Assembly (NCBI GenBank): GCA_905215335.1
Contig: CAJMPQ010000015.1
Location: 1-38,878, forward strand
DNA length: 38,878 nt
Source: an uncultured bacterium
GTDB taxonomy: Bacteria; Cyanobacteriota; Vampirovibrionia; Gastranaerophilales; Gastranaerophilaceae
Direction of reading: 5' to 3'
Of this stretch, positions 1 through 7,803 are shown piece after piece. The translations under genes and the position numbers were made by a program. Positions within the stretch are counted from its first letter, which is position 1; each line of letters begins with the position of its first letter. The notes beneath the pieces are model-generated. The model was not told the DNA's origin. It was given only the letters and a program-made list of their open reading frames with translations, and searched no databases.

Positions 1-307
1 CATCATTATTTTCAAAAATTCTAAAACCATATGAACCTTCTTCATCATAGTGTTTTTTTTCTACAGCTGAAGTTAAGAGTAATAAACAAATTGTACTTAG
101 TTGAAATTTATAGAAAGAAATATATGGATTTATAACGTGTTTGAATATAAATTCATATACATATTTATTTAAATCTATTCTCATATTGAGTTGTGTTGAG
201 GATAATCCAAGAATGATAAGAAAAATTACCATAAATATAATACTAAAATATCCCATTAATGAGATTAAATTCCAACTAATATATTTTTTGAATTTTGTTA
301 TTTTCAT
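1..307 (-). CDS. Membrane protein, partial (3' end outside window)
   Basis: This minus-strand frame is open from an ATG at 307 to the window edge, about 102 codons with no stop. It begins MKITKFKKYISWNL. A strongly hydrophobic segment at residues 13-36 (LISLMGYFSIIFMVIFLIIL) is followed by a second, weaker one near residues 70-82, so it is probably a two-pass membrane protein with a soluble tail beyond the window. It starts only 4 bases after the stop of the DUF3137 gene and should be in the same transcript. I recognise no family. The plus-strand frame at 141-335 is only its shadow. Confidence 0.6.
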   Translation of the reverse strand, partial: MKITKFKKYISWNLISLMGYFSIIFMVIFLIILGLSSTQLNMRIDLNKYVYEFIFKHVINPYISFYKFQLSTICLLLLTSAVEKKHYDEEGSYGFRIFENND

Positions 308-311
308 TGTT

Positions 312-1334
312 TTACAATCCGGTCTTACTAGATAGATTTAATACTTCTATAAAAGATAATACTGATGTGAATTCGTCAAATAAGTGTTGATATTGACTTA
401 TATCATCTATTCTTCCAAATAAATGATTCATTTCAAAAAGGTCTTTGCGGGTACTTAATAGTATCAATAATGAGTTTTGATAAATAGAACATTTCATATT
501 TAAAATACCAAAACTTGTCTGTATTTGCATAAATCTATTTAAAAATGCTGCATTTAATAAATATCGAGCTTCAATTTGTCCATTTGAACCTTTTTCCACC
601 CAGACATCATATTTTTTATTAAATTTTTCATATTCAAGTTCTACTTTTTCAAAATTGTCAGGAATTTTAGTCAAAGATAGTTTTGATAAAATTAGTACTC
701 TGGAATTTATTTTTTTATTCATCTTAAATTCCATACCAATACCTTTAAATAAGGTTTGTTCTTCTTTAGATTTTCCTTTAGTAATATATCCAAATTCAGT
801 TTCATTTATTACAAAACATACATTTTTATATGTACCCCAAAAACAATCATCATCATTTTTATAATGTACAGGTTTATCAAACAGTTTTGAATTTTCAAAA
901 ACTGATTTTGGTATTTCATATGCTTTGTTTTTATTTTCTTTTTTATTTAAAATTTCATCAGCAAATGTATCTTCATCAGTTTTGGATATGTATTGTATAT
1001 CACCAAAGGTTGCAATTAATTTTTGGAATAAAGTTTTTTTAATTCTATTTTGATAGCGTTTGTTAGTAATACTAATATTTCCCCACACTACAAATAAAAA
1101 TATTATAACTGCAAATATACAATGTATTTTTAAATTGTAATCTGTTTCATGTTTTCCAGGAACAAATCCGATTAAAGATATGCCGAAATAACACATAAAA
1201 GCTTTCCAGCTAATTAAACTTAATCTTTCTTCCTTTTGGATAGCTTCCCAACTTTTAAGATTTTTCTGCATTATCTTTGCAAAATTTATTGCAAAGTCAT
1301 TTTGATATTTATCTAAACATTTGGTTGTTTTCAT
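312..1334 (-). CDS. DUF3137 family membrane protein
   Basis: 340 residues. Two hydrophobic segments lie close together, at about residues 44-60 and 71-87 (FAVIIFLFVVWG), and form an N-terminal hairpin anchor. A large soluble domain follows. The C-terminal half carries the pattern I associate with DUF3137: VELEYEKFNKKYDVW, then QIEARYLLNAAFLNRF, then a short strand-rich end. The biochemical function of the family is unknown. It starts 9 bases after the flgC stop, so it is probably cotranscribed with the flagellar rod genes although no flagellar role is known. A 4-base gap separates it from the next membrane protein. The family call comes from memory of the motif pattern, not from a search. Confidence 0.7.
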   Translation of the reverse strand: MKTTKCLDKYQNDFAINFAKIMQKNLKSWEAIQKEERLSLISWKAFMCYFGISLIGFVPGKHETDYNLKIHCIFAVIIFLFVVWGNISITNKRYQNRIKKTLFQKLIATFGDIQYISKTDEDTFADEILNKKENKNKAYEIPKSVFENSKLFDKPVHYKNDDDCFWGTYKNVCFVINETEFGYITKGKSKEEQTLFKGIGMEFKMNKKINSRVLILSKLSLTKIPDNFEKVELEYEKFNKKYDVWVEKGSNGQIEARYLLNAAFLNRFMQIQTSFGILNMKCSIYQNSLLILLSTRKDLFEMNHLFGRIDDISQYQHLFDEFTSVLSFIEVLNLSSKTGL

Positions 1335-1343
1335 TTATTTATA

Positions 1344-1787
1344 TTATTTTCCTATTTCCAAAGCTCTTTGAGCCATTGATTTTGAAATATTTACTAATGC
1401 AAGGTTAGCTTCATAAGCTCTTTGAGCCATTAAAGCATCAGCAATATCTACCATAGCGTTAACATTTGATGCTCTAATATAACCATTTTCATCAGCGTCA
1501 GGGTGTCCGGGTTTATAGATTTTTTGACCAAGTGTCGGATCTTCTACAACACCAGAAAAGCTAACACCACCTTGTAAATATGGTAATGTTCCAACTCCAA
1601 AAACATCTTCTTTCATTGTATTCATTAAGCCATGAAAAGAAACATCATCCACAGCATTTAATACTGGAATTTTTCTAACATAATTCGGTGTATCAAGGTT
1701 TGCGATATTCTTTGCGTGAATATCAATTCTTTTTCCATGAACTCGTAGAGCGTTTGCTCCCATATCCATTGAATCTAATATACCCAT
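1344..1787 (-). CDS. flgC: Flagellar basal-body rod protein FlgC
   Basis: 147 residues, the usual FlgC length. FlgC is one of the proximal rod subunits of the flagellar drive shaft in the periplasm and is exported by the flagellar type III apparatus. The N-terminal rod signature is clear (HAKNIANLDTPNYVRK, about residues 24-39). The C-terminal FlgC signature is also clear (NVNAMVDIADALMAQRAYEAN, about residues 108-129), followed by a helix ending in QRALEIGK. It lies 19 bases downstream of flgB in the same direction, the usual flgBC order. fliE, which commonly follows, is absent; a DUF3137 gene takes its place. Confidence 0.93.
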   Translation of the reverse strand: MGILDSMDMGANALRVHGKRIDIHAKNIANLDTPNYVRKIPVLNAVDDVSFHGLMNTMKEDVFGVGTLPYLQGGVSFSGVVEDPTLGQKIYKPGHPDADENGYIRASNVNAMVDIADALMAQRAYEANLALVNISKSMAQRALEIGK

Positions 1788-1806
1788 TTTATATCACCTG
1801 CCTTGA

Positions 1807-2154
1807 TTATTTACCTACATTGATTACTGTTTTCATTTCAGTAACTATATTTGTCATTCTTCTTGTTGCCATTGAATAAAGAATTGAATTTTCCTGCATT
1901 TGTAAAAGTTCATTTGCAGGATTTATAGGACCTTCTTCTTGATCTGTTGCGATTGCAGATGGTCCAAGTTTTTCGGAAAGACGAGTTTCCAATGGACTAT
2001 TCATTGTGCTCAAGTATTGTCCAAAGCTTATATCTTGTCTGATATAGCCAGGAGTGTCCATATTCGCAATGTTAGAACCGATAGCTCTTTGTCTTTGAGA
2101 TATCAAGTCCATCATTAATGTTACTTTGCCCATACTATCTAATGAAGTATACAT
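1807..2154 (-). CDS. flgB: Flagellar basal-body rod protein FlgB
   Basis: 115 residues, at the short end for FlgB. It forms the part of the proximal rod nearest the MS ring. The N-terminal helix includes RQRAIGSNIANMDTPGYIRQ (about residues 21-40), the shared rod/hook signature. The C-terminal part (NSILYSMATRRMTNIVTEMK) forms the second helix of the coiled coil. It lies between a FlgF/G-like gene (25-base gap) and flgC (19-base gap) in one minus-strand operon. Distinguishing FlgB from other rod proteins rests on its length and on its position before flgC. Confidence 0.9.
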   Translation of the reverse strand: MYTSLDSMGKVTLMMDLISQRQRAIGSNIANMDTPGYIRQDISFGQYLSTMNSPLETRLSEKLGPSAIATDQEEGPINPANELLQMQENSILYSMATRRMTNIVTEMKTVINVGK

Positions 2155-2179
2155 TGCAATTTACGCCTTTCGTTACTTA

Positions 2180-2896
2180 TTAACCTTCTCTTATGTTAAT
2201 TGATTTATTATACATTGTGTCTGCAAGTTTTAGCATTTGCATACTTGCAAGCATTGAAGCATTTAATCTTAAAAGATCTGTTGCTGATTGATAAATACTT
2301 ACATTTGCTCTTTCTAGATTGTTTTGTTTTATACAATCGTGGTCTTTGATTAAATGAGCTTCTCCGGCATCTGCAGTTGCAATCAGTCTATTCATATCAG
2401 AAGCTTGCATACCTGCAGGGTTGTCAAATTGGATAAGAGGTATTGTTCCTACTTTTTTAGCTTTATCTCCTCTTGCTCCGTAAACTAAAACATCGCCGTT
2501 TGTTTTAATTTCAAACTTAAAGCAATTTGATGGAATTTTTATACCTTCACCAACAAGCCAACCGTCACTTGTGGTTAGATAACCGTTTTTACCTTGTCTA
2601 AATGCTCCGTCTCTTGTGTATTGAACTTCACCTGATGGAGATACAACAGGTATAAATCCCGGGCCATCTATAGCTACATCATAAGGATTGCTTGTAATTC
2701 TTATTGAACCTTGTGAATAATCAGTCTTAACTGTTCCTGTTAAGTAGCCATCTTCTTTTAGAATTTGTTCAAAAGTTACTTTTTTATAACCATTAGTATT
2801 TACGTTAGACAAATTGTTTGCGATTTGTCCGAAACGTTCAAATTGAACTAATGCGTTATTTGTACCTTTTGATATAATTGCTTGTAAGTTATACAT
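2180..2896 (-). CDS. Flagellar rod protein, FlgF/FlgG family
   Basis: 238 residues, close to FlgF (about 250) and a little shorter than FlgG (about 260). The N-terminal rod motif is QIANNLSNVNTNGYKKVTFEQ (about residues 25-45). The central D1-type segment has YDVAIDGPGFIPV and YTRDGAFRQGKNGYL, the typical FlgF/G/E domain. The C-terminal helix contains ERANVSIYQSATDLLRLNAS, matching the conserved end that packs against the N-terminal helix. It would form part of the distal rod. I cannot tell FlgF from FlgG without an alignment, so I give no symbol. It is second in a minus-strand operon after another protein of the same family. Confidence 0.85.
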   Translation of the reverse strand: MYNLQAIISKGTNNALVQFERFGQIANNLSNVNTNGYKKVTFEQILKEDGYLTGTVKTDYSQGSIRITSNPYDVAIDGPGFIPVVSPSGEVQYTRDGAFRQGKNGYLTTSDGWLVGEGIKIPSNCFKFEIKTNGDVLVYGARGDKAKKVGTIPLIQFDNPAGMQASDMNRLIATADAGEAHLIKDHDCIKQNNLERANVSIYQSATDLLRLNASMLASMQMLKLADTMYNKSINIREG

Positions 2897-2912
2897 TTAT
2901 GAAACCTCTATC

Positions 2913-3608
2913 TTAAGCTTGACTTAATTGAGAAATTGCTTTACCTAAATTAGCGTTTTGAAGCATAAACATTTGTCTATTTGCATCAAAGTTTTTCATT
3001 ATTGGCATCATTGTAATAAATTCGTATTCCAATGATACGTTAGAAAATTCGTTATAACCTTGTTTTACGTTTGGGTCCATAACTAATGCGCCTGTTGTAT
3101 CAACAACACCAAGTTGCCCGATATTCATAATTTTGTTTGTTTTTGGATTAAACATACTAATTTTACCGGAACGATCAATTTTCACTTGTTTCAAATCTTG
3201 TGGTATATATGGAAATTTGATAGGTACACCAGCATTTGATAAGACTTGAGCACCTTCCAAGTTTGTTAGAATACCATCTTTATTAATTTGAAAACGTCCA
3301 TCTCTTGTTAGTTTTATACCGTTTGCTGATTCTGTTTGGAAGTATCCTTTATTTGCCAAAGCTATATCTAATGGGTTTGGAGATACACTGATACGTCCAA
3401 CTTTATCATCTTTAGTTGTTGATAGTGCATGTACACCAAGGTATTCTGCAAATGAAGATACTACGGCTTCTTTTCTTTGATAGCCGATTTTATCAAAACC
3501 TCCAATATTTTCATTACTAATACCAATTAACTCACTATCCAAGTGCATAGCTCTTATAGATGTGGTTAATCCGTTTTCATTGTAATGAATTCCGCCATTT
3601 ATTTTCAT
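2913..3608 (-). CDS. Flagellar rod protein, divergent FlgF/FlgG family
   Basis: I place the start at the ATG at 3608 (MKINGGIHYNENG), which is preceded by AGAGGTAG; a longer frame reaches 3680 without a good ribosome site. That gives 231 residues. The N-terminal rod motif is degenerate (GISNENIGGFDKIGYQRKEA instead of the usual A-N-N-x-A-N pattern). The middle is ordinary (PLDIALANKGYFQTES, LTRDGRFQINKDGIL), and the C-terminal segment is YNEFSNVSLEYEFITMM. It is first in the rod operon, 16 bases before the next FlgF/G-like gene. Two such paralogues in tandem fit FlgF plus FlgG; which is which is not decided here. Confidence 0.8.
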   Translation of the reverse strand: MKINGGIHYNENGLTTSIRAMHLDSELIGISNENIGGFDKIGYQRKEAVVSSFAEYLGVHALSTTKDDKVGRISVSPNPLDIALANKGYFQTESANGIKLTRDGRFQINKDGILTNLEGAQVLSNAGVPIKFPYIPQDLKQVKIDRSGKISMFNPKTNKIMNIGQLGVVDTTGALVMDPNVKQGYNEFSNVSLEYEFITMMPIMKNFDANRQMFMLQNANLGKAISQLSQA

Positions 3609-3928
3609 ATTACTACCTCTACATGTACATTTATTAATTATTGTCGGATATTTTGAATTATTTCTCAATTTTTTCGACAAAAATCATCTGTTTGTACGAG
3701 TTGTACATGAATTTAATGTATTTTTAGCGAAAGTCAACTATTGTTTAATAGTAAATGTAAAAATGTGTAGCGAAAAAGAAAGTCTCATCAAATTGATAAG
3801 ACTTATAAATATACATTTACCCCACCTGTATGTTACCATATAATATTTTTAATGTCAAGTCATATACTTATATTACAATATATATTTTTTAGGATTGAAG
3901 TTTTTTTTAAATGGTGTAAAATACTGAT
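3609..3928. promoter_or_regulatory. Divergent intergenic region, flagellar operon / lipoprotein
   Basis: This 320-base region lies between two divergent transcription units. It holds short TGTAC-type inverted repeats (ACATGTACAT near 3623 and TGTACGAGTTGTACA near 3693-3707). An imperfect hairpin lies at 3781-3803 (AGTCTcATC...GATaAGACT) with no strong T-tract. The lipoprotein promoter is at 3895-3922. I could not identify a convincing promoter for the flagellar operon. Confidence 0.4.
3895..3922 (+). promoter_or_regulatory. Sigma70-type promoter, leaderless lipoprotein gene
   Basis: The -35 is TTGAAG at 3895-3900, the spacer is 16 bases, and the -10 is TAAAAT at 3917-3922. The ATG at 3929 begins exactly six bases after the -10, where transcription should start, so the mRNA is predicted to be leaderless. 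No Shine-Dalgarno sequence is visible. Confidence 0.6.
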
Positions 3929-4852
3929 ATGAAAAAGGTTGGTTTGTTATTATTATTTTATTTATTATCAGTATTACCAAGTTGTGCTAATAATGAATTG
4001 GCTTTGGGTAGTAATAATGACATATCAAAAGATATTGTTTTTGTATATCATATACCAGATGAAGAACCTTCTGATACAGATATCTTAGAAGAACAAGAAT
4101 CTCAAATTACAGATATAACTTCAGATGATGTTACCGCTGATACTTCAGGTGTTTCAGAAGAGCAAGATGTAGATGCAGATGACGTTAGCGATGATACGAT
4201 TGAAGAGTATCATTTAGATGATTTATATACTGATGTTTTAAAGGGATATGCTGAATATAATGAGGAAGAAGAGGATGCTGTAAAGTTAGAATTTTTAGAT
4301 AATAATGTTGCTAAAATAAATATTAAGCAACCTGCAACTATTTTAGAAAAAGATTATACTAATTTAAAATCATCATCTCTTAACTTACAAAATAAATACT
4401 CTAAGTATAAAGCTCCTGAGTATTTTATTTCTCCAATATCACAAGAAGAATATGAGCAATTTGGACATTTTAGAGCTGGAGCTAAGTATGGACATGAAAT
4501 TTATTATGCTGAATTAGAACAGTCATCAGGTGTTTTCTCTAGTTATGATTATAAAAATTTTAGAATTAGCACTTCTTATATGAAAACAGTTAATACTACT
4601 AATAATAATTACAATGATAATTTTTATCTGGCTCCAGAGTGGAAAGTTAATCAATATTTTTCTATAAAAGAAATATTATCAGCTGATGTCACTAAAAATA
4701 GAAGAAAAACTGAACTGGTATTATCTATAAATCCTTTTGGAAAAAAAGATGTTGATCGTTTTCTAATTGAATTAGGTACGAGTCAAACTTATTATTTGGA
4801 TGATGATACAGTAAGAAATAAATTTAAGTTCTCTACAAATTTTAAATTGTAA
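3929..4852 (+). CDS. Predicted lipoprotein of unknown function
   Basis: 307 residues. A lysine-led hydrophobic signal (MKKVGLLLLFYLLSVLPSCANN) ends in a lipobox-like LPSC, with Cys19 as the expected lipidated residue. A long acidic, low-complexity stretch follows at about residues 45-105 (many D, E, S, T). A C-terminal domain of roughly 180 residues is rich in Tyr/Phe and alternating polar residues and ends FKFSTNFKL. That ending resembles an outer-membrane strand, but one strand is not enough to call a barrel. I recognise no family. Its promoter touches the start codon, so translation is probably leaderless. It stands alone as a transcription unit. Confidence 0.7.
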   Translation: MKKVGLLLLFYLLSVLPSCANNELALGSNNDISKDIVFVYHIPDEEPSDTDILEEQESQITDITSDDVTADTSGVSEEQDVDADDVSDDTIEEYHLDDLYTDVLKGYAEYNEEEEDAVKLEFLDNNVAKINIKQPATILEKDYTNLKSSSLNLQNKYSKYKAPEYFISPISQEEYEQFGHFRAGAKYGHEIYYAELEQSSGVFSSYDYKNFRISTSYMKTVNTTNNNYNDNFYLAPEWKVNQYFSIKEILSADVTKNRRKTELVLSINPFGKKDVDRFLIELGTSQTYYLDDDTVRNKFKFSTNFKL

Positions 4853-4868
4853 ATTTATAAACATATTT

Positions 4869-4897
4869 TTGTCTATGTTAAGAGTTTTGTTTATAAT
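4869..4897 (+). promoter_or_regulatory. Promoter of the ftsB-like / TPR operon
   Basis: TTGTCT (4869-4874), a 17-base spacer and a perfect TATAAT (4892-4897). Transcription should start near 4904, just in front of the AGAGGG ribosome site at 4905-4910. Confidence 0.65.
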
Positions 4898-4918
4898 TGA
4901 AATAAGAGGGACCTTATT

Positions 4919-5383
4919 TTGACAATGAAACATCAAAATCCAGATTTGAATACTGAACAATCAGAAAAGAATATTAAACATAGTCGTAAAACAGGTTTTT
5001 ATTATTCATTTCTGACACTTGTTTTGATTTTTTGTTTAATGCAAATAGGATATGGTGCGATTTTGAATGTTTCTAAAATTATTTCTTACCAAGGGAAAAC
5101 TGTTACTTTAGAAAATTTATTAAAGAAAGCACAAATTCGTAATCAAGATTTAAAATCAGAAAAGAAAATGATTACATCAGATAACAGTCTTGAAGGTATT
5201 GCCAGAAATAATTTAAAGATGGCTGGAGAAGACGAGGTTTTAATTATAATCAATAAAAAAGTGGAAGAACCTAAGAAAAAGAAAAAAACTTGGAAGTTCA
5301 AAAATCCTTTCAAAAAGAAAGAAGAAAAACCTGCAATTCCAACGGGTAAAATATATATTCCACAAGAAGTTGTTGAAGAATAG
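4919..5383 (+). CDS. FtsB/DivIC-like septum formation initiator protein
   Basis: 154 residues if a TTG start at 4919 is used. That start sits 8 bases after AGAGGG; an ATG lies two codons on, at 4925. The layout is that of a bitopic divisome protein: a short basic cytoplasmic tail, one membrane segment at about residues 30-50 (YSFLTLVLIFCLMQIGYGAIL), then a coiled coil (TLENLLKKAQIRNQDLKSEKK). The FtsB/DivIC ending ITSDNSLEGIARNNLKMAGEDEVLII follows. FtsB/DivIC links FtsL and FtsQ/DivIB at the septum. The extra lysine-rich C-terminal tail (EEPKKKKKTWKFKNPFKKKEE) is unusual. The TPR gene follows 13 bases later. Confidence 0.68.
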   Translation: MTMKHQNPDLNTEQSEKNIKHSRKTGFYYSFLTLVLIFCLMQIGYGAILNVSKIISYQGKTVTLENLLKKAQIRNQDLKSEKKMITSDNSLEGIARNNLKMAGEDEVLIIINKKVEEPKKKKKTWKFKNPFKKKEEKPAIPTGKIYIPQEVVEE

Positions 5384-5396
5384 AAATGGATAAGTT

Positions 5397-6971
5397 ATGG
5401 AAAATAGTCAAAGTTTACAATATATAAAACAAGCTTTTGAATTGAAAGAACAAAAATATTATAAACCGGCAATCGAAATGCTTTATAAAGCTTTGGAAAT
5501 TGAAGGTGATAATATTGAAATATTATTTCAAATAGGTGAGTTGTATTTTTTGATTAATAATTATGCAAGAGCTTTGCAGTATTTAGATAAGGTTTTGTCT
5601 ATAAATCCTGTTCATGTTGATAGTTTAAAATTAACCAGAACAATTAAAGAAAGACAAGGAGATTTAAGTGCTGTTTTAGAAATATCCAAAAAGCTTTATG
5701 AAAATAATCCAAATTCAGAAAGTCTAAAAAGTTTAGTTAAAATTTTAGTAAATCTAAAATTGTTCGATGAAATTGAAAGTTTTAAATCTTCTGAATTTTT
5801 TAATACTGATGTAAAAATAGAATGTGCTAATGCGTTTTATAATAATGGCGAAATTGAAAAAGCTAAAGATTTACTATCTCAGTGTGATGAAACAAATGAA
5901 CAAGTTTTGTTATTACAAGGTAAAATATATTTTGATGAACAAGAGTTAGATAAAGCAAATGAAATTTTTAATCAAATCGGTAAAAATTCTCAAAATCCTG
6001 AAGTTTTAAACTTTTTGGGATTATTTGATTTGGAAAATATGAAATTTATTGATGCAATTAAGAATTTTTCAAAAGCTATAAATATTGATAAATCTAATTC
6101 AAAATATTTTTACAATTTAGCTAGTGCATATTTTTATAATGGTTGGTTAGATGAGGCGCAAAAAGCTTATACCAAAGCATTATATTTAAATCCTGATAAT
6201 TTAGATTATAGATATTCTTTAGCTTATTTGTATTTTGATAAAAAAGATTTTGTAAAAGCTAATAAAGAAATTGATGCAATTTTAGACATAGATGTAAATC
6301 ATTCTCAAGCTAGAGTTTTAAAAGCTTTATTGCTTGCCGAAAACAAAGACTTATTAGGAGCTAAAGCGCTTTTAGAAGAAAATATTCAAAAAGGTATATG
6401 TGATGATTTTACAAAAGTTTCTTTGAGTAAAATTTATGCAGAATTAAATATTTTTGATAAGGCTAAAACTGTTTTGAGTGAAATCATTGAACATAATTCT
6501 GATAATTTAGATTATTTAAGCGATTTAGCAGAAATTTATATTAAGGAAAAGAATTATGATAAAGCTTTAGAAATAGTAAATAAAATTATTGAGCATAATT
6601 CTAATTATATAGCAGGATATATTATTGGTGCTAAGGTTGCTTTATTAAAAGATGATTTGGAAAAGGCTAAAGACTATTCTCAAGAAATAATATCATTAGA
6701 TATAAACTGTTCTGAAGGTTATTATTATTTAGCTTTAGTTCGAGAAAAAATGAATGATTTGGATGAAGCTATTGAATGTATGAAAAGAGCAATTCTTTAT
6801 GATTTGAATAATTCAAAATATTATGCAAAAATGAGTGAATTCTATAAAAATAAACAAGATTATAAGACTGCATTAGAGTATATATCTGAGGCTGAAAGTC
6901 TTGATAATTCTAATGAATACAAATTTATGTATTCTGAATTAGTTAAATTGAATAGAAAAAATAAAAATTAA
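5397..6971 (+). CDS. Tetratricopeptide-repeat protein
   Basis: 524 residues, built almost entirely of tandem 34-residue TPR helical hairpins. Clear examples are ALQYLDKVLSINPVHVDSLK, AIKNFSKAINIDKSNSKYFYNLASAYFYNG and ALEYISEAESLDNSNEYKF. No signal peptide or membrane segment is visible, so it is probably a cytoplasmic protein-interaction scaffold. It follows the FtsB-like gene by 13 bases, and the GGA of its weak ribosome site lies in the gap, so the two are probably cotranscribed. Partners cannot be inferred from the sequence. A role tied to division is only suggested by context. Confidence 0.85.
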   Translation: MENSQSLQYIKQAFELKEQKYYKPAIEMLYKALEIEGDNIEILFQIGELYFLINNYARALQYLDKVLSINPVHVDSLKLTRTIKERQGDLSAVLEISKKLYENNPNSESLKSLVKILVNLKLFDEIESFKSSEFFNTDVKIECANAFYNNGEIEKAKDLLSQCDETNEQVLLLQGKIYFDEQELDKANEIFNQIGKNSQNPEVLNFLGLFDLENMKFIDAIKNFSKAINIDKSNSKYFYNLASAYFYNGWLDEAQKAYTKALYLNPDNLDYRYSLAYLYFDKKDFVKANKEIDAILDIDVNHSQARVLKALLLAENKDLLGAKALLEENIQKGICDDFTKVSLSKIYAELNIFDKAKTVLSEIIEHNSDNLDYLSDLAEIYIKEKNYDKALEIVNKIIEHNSNYIAGYIIGAKVALLKDDLEKAKDYSQEIISLDINCSEGYYYLALVREKMNDLDEAIECMKRAILYDLNNSKYYAKMSEFYKNKQDYKTALEYISEAESLDNSNEYKFMYSELVKLNRKNKN

Positions 6972-6982
6972 CAAAAATTAAT

Positions 6983-7010
6983 TTGATTTGCTCATAAACA
7001 TAAATATAAT
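6983..7010 (+). promoter_or_regulatory. Promoter of the secreted metallopeptidase gene
   Basis: TTGATT (6983-6988), a 16-base spacer and a perfect TATAAT (7005-7010). The leader of about 29 bases contains the Shine-Dalgarno AAGAGGT (7031-7037), eight bases before the ATG at 7046. An imperfect inverted repeat (AATACT...AGTATT) lies in the leader at about 7008-7030. Confidence 0.55.
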
Positions 7011-7045
7011 ACTTACTATGAAATAGTATTAAGAGGTAGCCGAGT

Positions 7046-7729
7046 ATGGAAGTTAAACAATTTTTTAAAATAATATTAGCAATGGCTTTTATATGTGGAG
7101 TTTCATGCAATTTTTCAGAAGCCGCACAACAAGAAATGACTGTGCCTAATCAATATCCGGCAAAATATACGCCAGAGTATATTAAACAAATTACGCCTGG
7201 TTATAAAGATGTTGGAAAAGATGAAGTTTTTTATGTTGCTTTAGACATGCTTAAAGATACAGAAGGTATGTTTTCGAGAAATGCAATTTTGGGTAATAAT
7301 TTATCGCAGCGTCCCGTAAAAATAGAATTTAAAAATCTTTCTGAAATTAACCAAGATTATGCAACATTTGATGCCTTAGGTTGGAAGAAAGGTAAGAATT
7401 TATATATATATATAAATTCTAAGCATAAAGATGCTCCGGCAGGTGCAATCGCTGCATTGTTAGCTCATGAAGCACTTCACCAAGATGAATACAATTCTTT
7501 AGCTGAGGAAACTTATGCTTGGACAATGGAAGCTTTTGTTTGGAATGATATTTTAAAATTGTATCCAGAAAGTAACCAAGAATCATATCCTTTAGTAGTC
7601 AGAGAAAATACATTAAAGAAACTTCTAGAAAAAGGTAATTATACAAATAGATATATTAAAAAAGCTGTTTTACAAAATAGTGGATATAAGAATTTACCAT
7701 CATATTCACCTGGCTTTGATAATTTATAA
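7046..7729 (+). CDS. Secreted HExxH zincin-like metallopeptidase
   Basis: 227 residues. The N-terminal signal peptide is about residues 1-27 (FFKIILAMAFICGVSC, ending near SEAA); a Cys at position 21 could also suggest a lipoprotein. The helix LLAHEALHQDEYNSLAEETYAW carries the zinc motif HEALH (residues 141-145), with Glu154/155 as a possible third ligand nine to ten residues on. This is the gluzincin-like HExxH...E arrangement. The rest matches no family I know. The protein would act outside the cytoplasmic membrane. It precedes a CtpA-type protease with its own promoter. Substrate is unknown; the peptidase activity is inferred from the motif alone. Confidence 0.65.
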   Translation: MEVKQFFKIILAMAFICGVSCNFSEAAQQEMTVPNQYPAKYTPEYIKQITPGYKDVGKDEVFYVALDMLKDTEGMFSRNAILGNNLSQRPVKIEFKNLSEINQDYATFDALGWKKGKNLYIYINSKHKDAPAGAIAALLAHEALHQDEYNSLAEETYAWTMEAFVWNDILKLYPESNQESYPLVVRENTLKKLLEKGNYTNRYIKKAVLQNSGYKNLPSYSPGFDNL

Positions 7730-7768
7730 AGTTTTTTGAATAATTACTGGTCTTAATTAAAAAGCATA

Positions 7769-7797
7769 TTGATTATAAAAAATCCTTGATGTTAAAT
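7769..7797 (+). promoter_or_regulatory. Promoter of ctpA, leaderless arrangement
   Basis: TTGATT (7769-7774), a 17-base spacer and TTAAAT (7792-7797). The ATG at 7804 starts six bases downstream, so the transcript would begin at or next to the start codon. The intervening TGAGGT is too close to the ATG to work as a normal Shine-Dalgarno. Confidence 0.5.
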
Positions 7798-7803
7798 TGA
7801 GGT

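Noticed and set aside
655..1042. Plus-strand frames inside the DUF3137 gene
   Set aside because: They have no ribosome sites, overlap each other, and are explained as shadows of the minus-strand gene. The same applies to the frames opposite lptB, recJ, hsdR and the retron effector.
3609..3700. Sigma28-type promoter for the flagellar operon
   Set aside because: A CCGACAATAA stretch on the minus strand is only loosely like GCCGATAA and lacks a convincing TAAA at the right distance.
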